A stretch of DNA of 64,000 bases, from the NCBI GenBank assembly GCA_030770545.1, contig CM061109.1:15422001-15486000 (forward strand), read 5' to 3'. Positions 61,456 to 64,000 of this stretch are shown here, piece after piece. The DNA comes from Macropodus opercularis. Its lineage: Eukaryota; Chordata; Actinopteri; Anabantiformes; Osphronemidae. Position numbers and translations under genes: made by a program. The notes under the pieces were generated by a model, which was given only the letters and a program-made list of their open reading frames with translations, was not told the DNA's origin and did not search any database. Position 1 is the stretch's first letter, and the number at the start of each line of letters is the position of its first letter.

Positions 61456-64000
61456 TTTGTGACTGCAGATTTGTGCCCCTTACTGTCTAAATGCTGACTG
61501 GTGCCCTGCCTCCTCACTTCAACTGGTTCTTTTACTTTAACTCAACTTCAATTATCTGAAGCATCTTCTTGAGGCTGGATTCAAGTGGTTGCCAAAATAA
61601 ATGATCAGGAAGTACAGGCCTGCTCATAATATGATCACATTACACATCACTCTTTACTAGAAAATTCACCTCATTAAGACTGTTTTCATTTATTTCCATT
61701 TGACTCTCAGTCAGGATTGTTTTTATGAAGACTGATAGAATAACTAGAATACAATACATAACCGTAACCACAGAGTTTCAAATGAAACAGTGAATGACTG
61801 AGGAGCACTGTTACAGATTGGTAGAACCGAGTAAAAGTCAGAGGTGTCTCCGACATTTAATGACCTCCCCTGTGCATCATCGCCAAGGAGGGAAAACCAC
61901 ACACACGTATCTATGTCTGCAGGCAGTGAAAAATGTAAGTCATTCTCAGATTTGTGAACTGTGTTCAGTGAAAAACAGTCAAACTTGTTGAACACATCAG
62001 TGAAAGTAATTATGCTTTAAAAGCAGATACAGTACAGATAAAACAAACTCCCTCAGATTTGCGTCACTGTCCATTAAAACACACACAAACACACACACTG
62101 TGCCCAATCAACTCCTGTCACGGTCTGTGGGGATCTGTAACACACATATGGCGTGCAGCACTCCGCGTTACAGTGCAACACGACTGCTCCTGCCTTCCCG
62201 TTGCCATATGCTGTGTTCCCAACAACTTAGATCACAGACCAAAACTCACAAGACAAGGTTCAAGCTTCTCTTTTTATGATCTTTGGATAGTTAGTTGAGC
62301 AACAAAGACATCAGAAGCTCCAGCGAGACCACCCTAGTGAGCACAGGAGGGAATTGTGCCCGCGTGCAAACCCTGCAAGCGAGAAAGCACATCTGCATGT
62401 TCAAAAACCACACGAGTGGGTTGCCTGACTCTGTGCACTCATGCATGTTTATTTGAATGAACTGGGAGAGAAGGCAGACAGAGCGACCGCCAGCACATGC
62501 AGTACTGCACGTACAACGGTCTTCAGTGTGCCTGTGAGGATACATCAAAAATTGAGCATTTGAGGTGTGTGATGTAATACAAAGTTCAAATGACTATGAC
62601 TAAATGGGAGGGAAAACCACAAGGAGCGCGTGTATGTCTGTGGTTGTTTTATGAGCAGGAGCAGGAGCTGAACATCAACGCTTCTGGGACTGGGTAAGAA
62701 GAGGAAAGAAACCAAGTTAAGAGCTTAATGAGAGAGGACACAACAGGGTGGAAGCGAAGGATGGACGAGGAGGGAAAACAACTACCCTCAACCTCAGCTT
62801 CATCAGCAGTACCGACACATCGGCTGTCTGTGTGGGTGTAGCTTAGCGCTGCCGCCACTGAGCACAACAGCTCAGTCTTTTCATCTGTCTTTGGCTCTTC
62901 ATCTCTCGCTGAGCACAGAGCAATAGTTTTTTATTTTTTACCTCACCCAATATCATTTTCCCATCCTTCTGTCTCAGTCCCACATATTTTTCTACTGTAC
63001 CACTCAGCAAATCCAAATCCAAATTCGTGCCTGTGGCCTGATGGCCTTACCCATCACTGGCAGCTTGTATGTGTGTGTCCGTGCTTTGTGTCTTGGATGC
63101 TATCGCTGTGAACTTTAATGCTCCCCAATGGGTGGAGTGTGGACTACACCGTTCTTCCATTAGGGCTCAGCTCCCAGACAACATGTACAGAGCAACGCAG
63201 GTCAGTGCTTAACGCCTGTACAGTCTGGCTTCCCGCTTAAGAGCAACAAACGCACACACGCCGCTGATCCTCGCAAGCCCAGTCCTGCAGACATCAATGT
63301 AACACACTCTCACATGGCAAACACTGCTTCCTGCCAGGTAACAGAACCGGCATGAAAGTGGCAACTGAAAAGAATAAAGTGCTCAATAAATACATGTGTG
63401 CAGCTTACGCAGATAAACAGAGTGGGAATTCAACAACGTCCAGCAGCAGGTTCGACAGTGGGCAATGACAGGAGATTAGCTCACTAATCAGTGCTGATCT
63501 CTACGGGAAAGTCAGAGGAAAGCCTCAGTGGCCTGGTGTCTCCCCTGTCAAAGCAGGAGGACAAAGCGAACCCAGTCAACTGCAGGGGAAAAGCCAAAGC
63601 AGGTGGAAACACTCCTGAGGGACAGGATTAACGCAGTCCTGGTACATTACAACCAGCATGCACAGTGTATAATCCCACGGGAAGGGACTGTGTGTGCGTG
63701 CGTGTGTGCGTCTCCTTCTCCTTTTTGTTGTGCTGTAAACAAGCCTCGGGTCTGTCCAGGTGTGTAAACTCACTGGTAATACTACTACGGCACCTGAAGT
63801 GACACATTTAGGGCTGAAATCTACAAGAAGTAACTGAGGAACAGATAGGCAGCCTGCAGGGTCACCTCAGCACCATCTGCTCCATCAGCTCCCTTTGACC
63901 CGTCTCCACAGCAACCTCAGCAGCTTCAAAGCCCGCTGCCCCCCCTCATCTGTGTACAGTGGCTCATAGTATATGTTGATCCATGACTTCGCTGAGCTCT

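Larger units (their letters stand above)
56650..64000 (-). other. IL1RAPL1 intron upstream of the linker exon, running off the window
   Basis: The next upstream exon should encode the end of Ig2 (an ELKYGGF-like block in the family). I could not find it on the minus strand here, so it probably lies beyond 64000. The stretch holds a GT microsatellite (61406-61428), a TAAT-rich stretch (58540-58660), and a 146-codon minus-strand open frame at 60910-61350 that matches nothing I know. Confidence 0.65.

Noticed and set aside
56700..64000. Search for the next upstream IL1RAPL1 exon (end of Ig2)
   Set aside because: No minus-strand frame with a KYGGF-like or WYKEC-like block and proper splice sites was found, so the exon probably lies outside the window.

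Overview
The window is vertebrate nuclear DNA, most likely from a teleost fish. It has spliced genes with GT-AG introns, long gene-poor AT-rich spacers, microsatellites, and fragments that look like repeats common in fish genomes. I cannot name the species. No prokaryotic-style operons, rRNA, tRNA or CRISPR arrays were found.

Three genes can be identified. (1) 1-572, plus strand: the C-terminal part of TASL (CXorf21), the adaptor that links lysosomal SLC15A4 to IRF5. Its start lies before the window. (2) 14307-15424, plus strand: complete two-exon NR0B1 (DAX1), an orphan nuclear receptor without a zinc-finger DNA-binding domain that represses SF-1-type receptors. (3) 56649-23454, minus strand: the last six coding exons of IL1RAPL1, a synaptic adhesion receptor with Ig domains, one transmembrane helix and a TIR domain. 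Its signal peptide, Ig1 and most of Ig2 lie beyond position 64000. All six exons join in phase to the stop codon. The order TASL - NR0B1 - IL1RAPL1 and the relative strands match human Xp21 read in reverse, without the mammalian MAGEB cluster. The three genes are not known to share a pathway, so this is conserved synteny and not a functional cluster.

Layout: 573-14000 is intergenic DNA holding an old dispersed-repeat fragment (about 3530-3690) and a well-preserved solo LTR (11446-12210) with a 5-bp target-site duplication and an internal 54-bp minisatellite. 14000-14306 is the NR0B1 promoter and leader. 15743-20450 is intergenic and holds a decayed Ty3/gypsy gag relic (about 19000-19290). 20450-20870 is a CpG-richer patch that looks like an unassigned promoter or first exon. 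About 21530-23453 is the probable 3' UTR of IL1RAPL1. From there to the window end everything is IL1RAPL1 exons and introns, with a few TAAT-rich stretches that could be conserved regulatory elements.

No clearly new biological system is visible. The best leads are the NAGNAG tandem acceptor at the IL1RAPL1 juxtamembrane exon, the solo LTR with an expanded internal minisatellite, the unassigned promoter-like patch at 20.5-20.9 kb, and the glutamine-rich N-terminus and overlapping upstream ORF of NR0B1.
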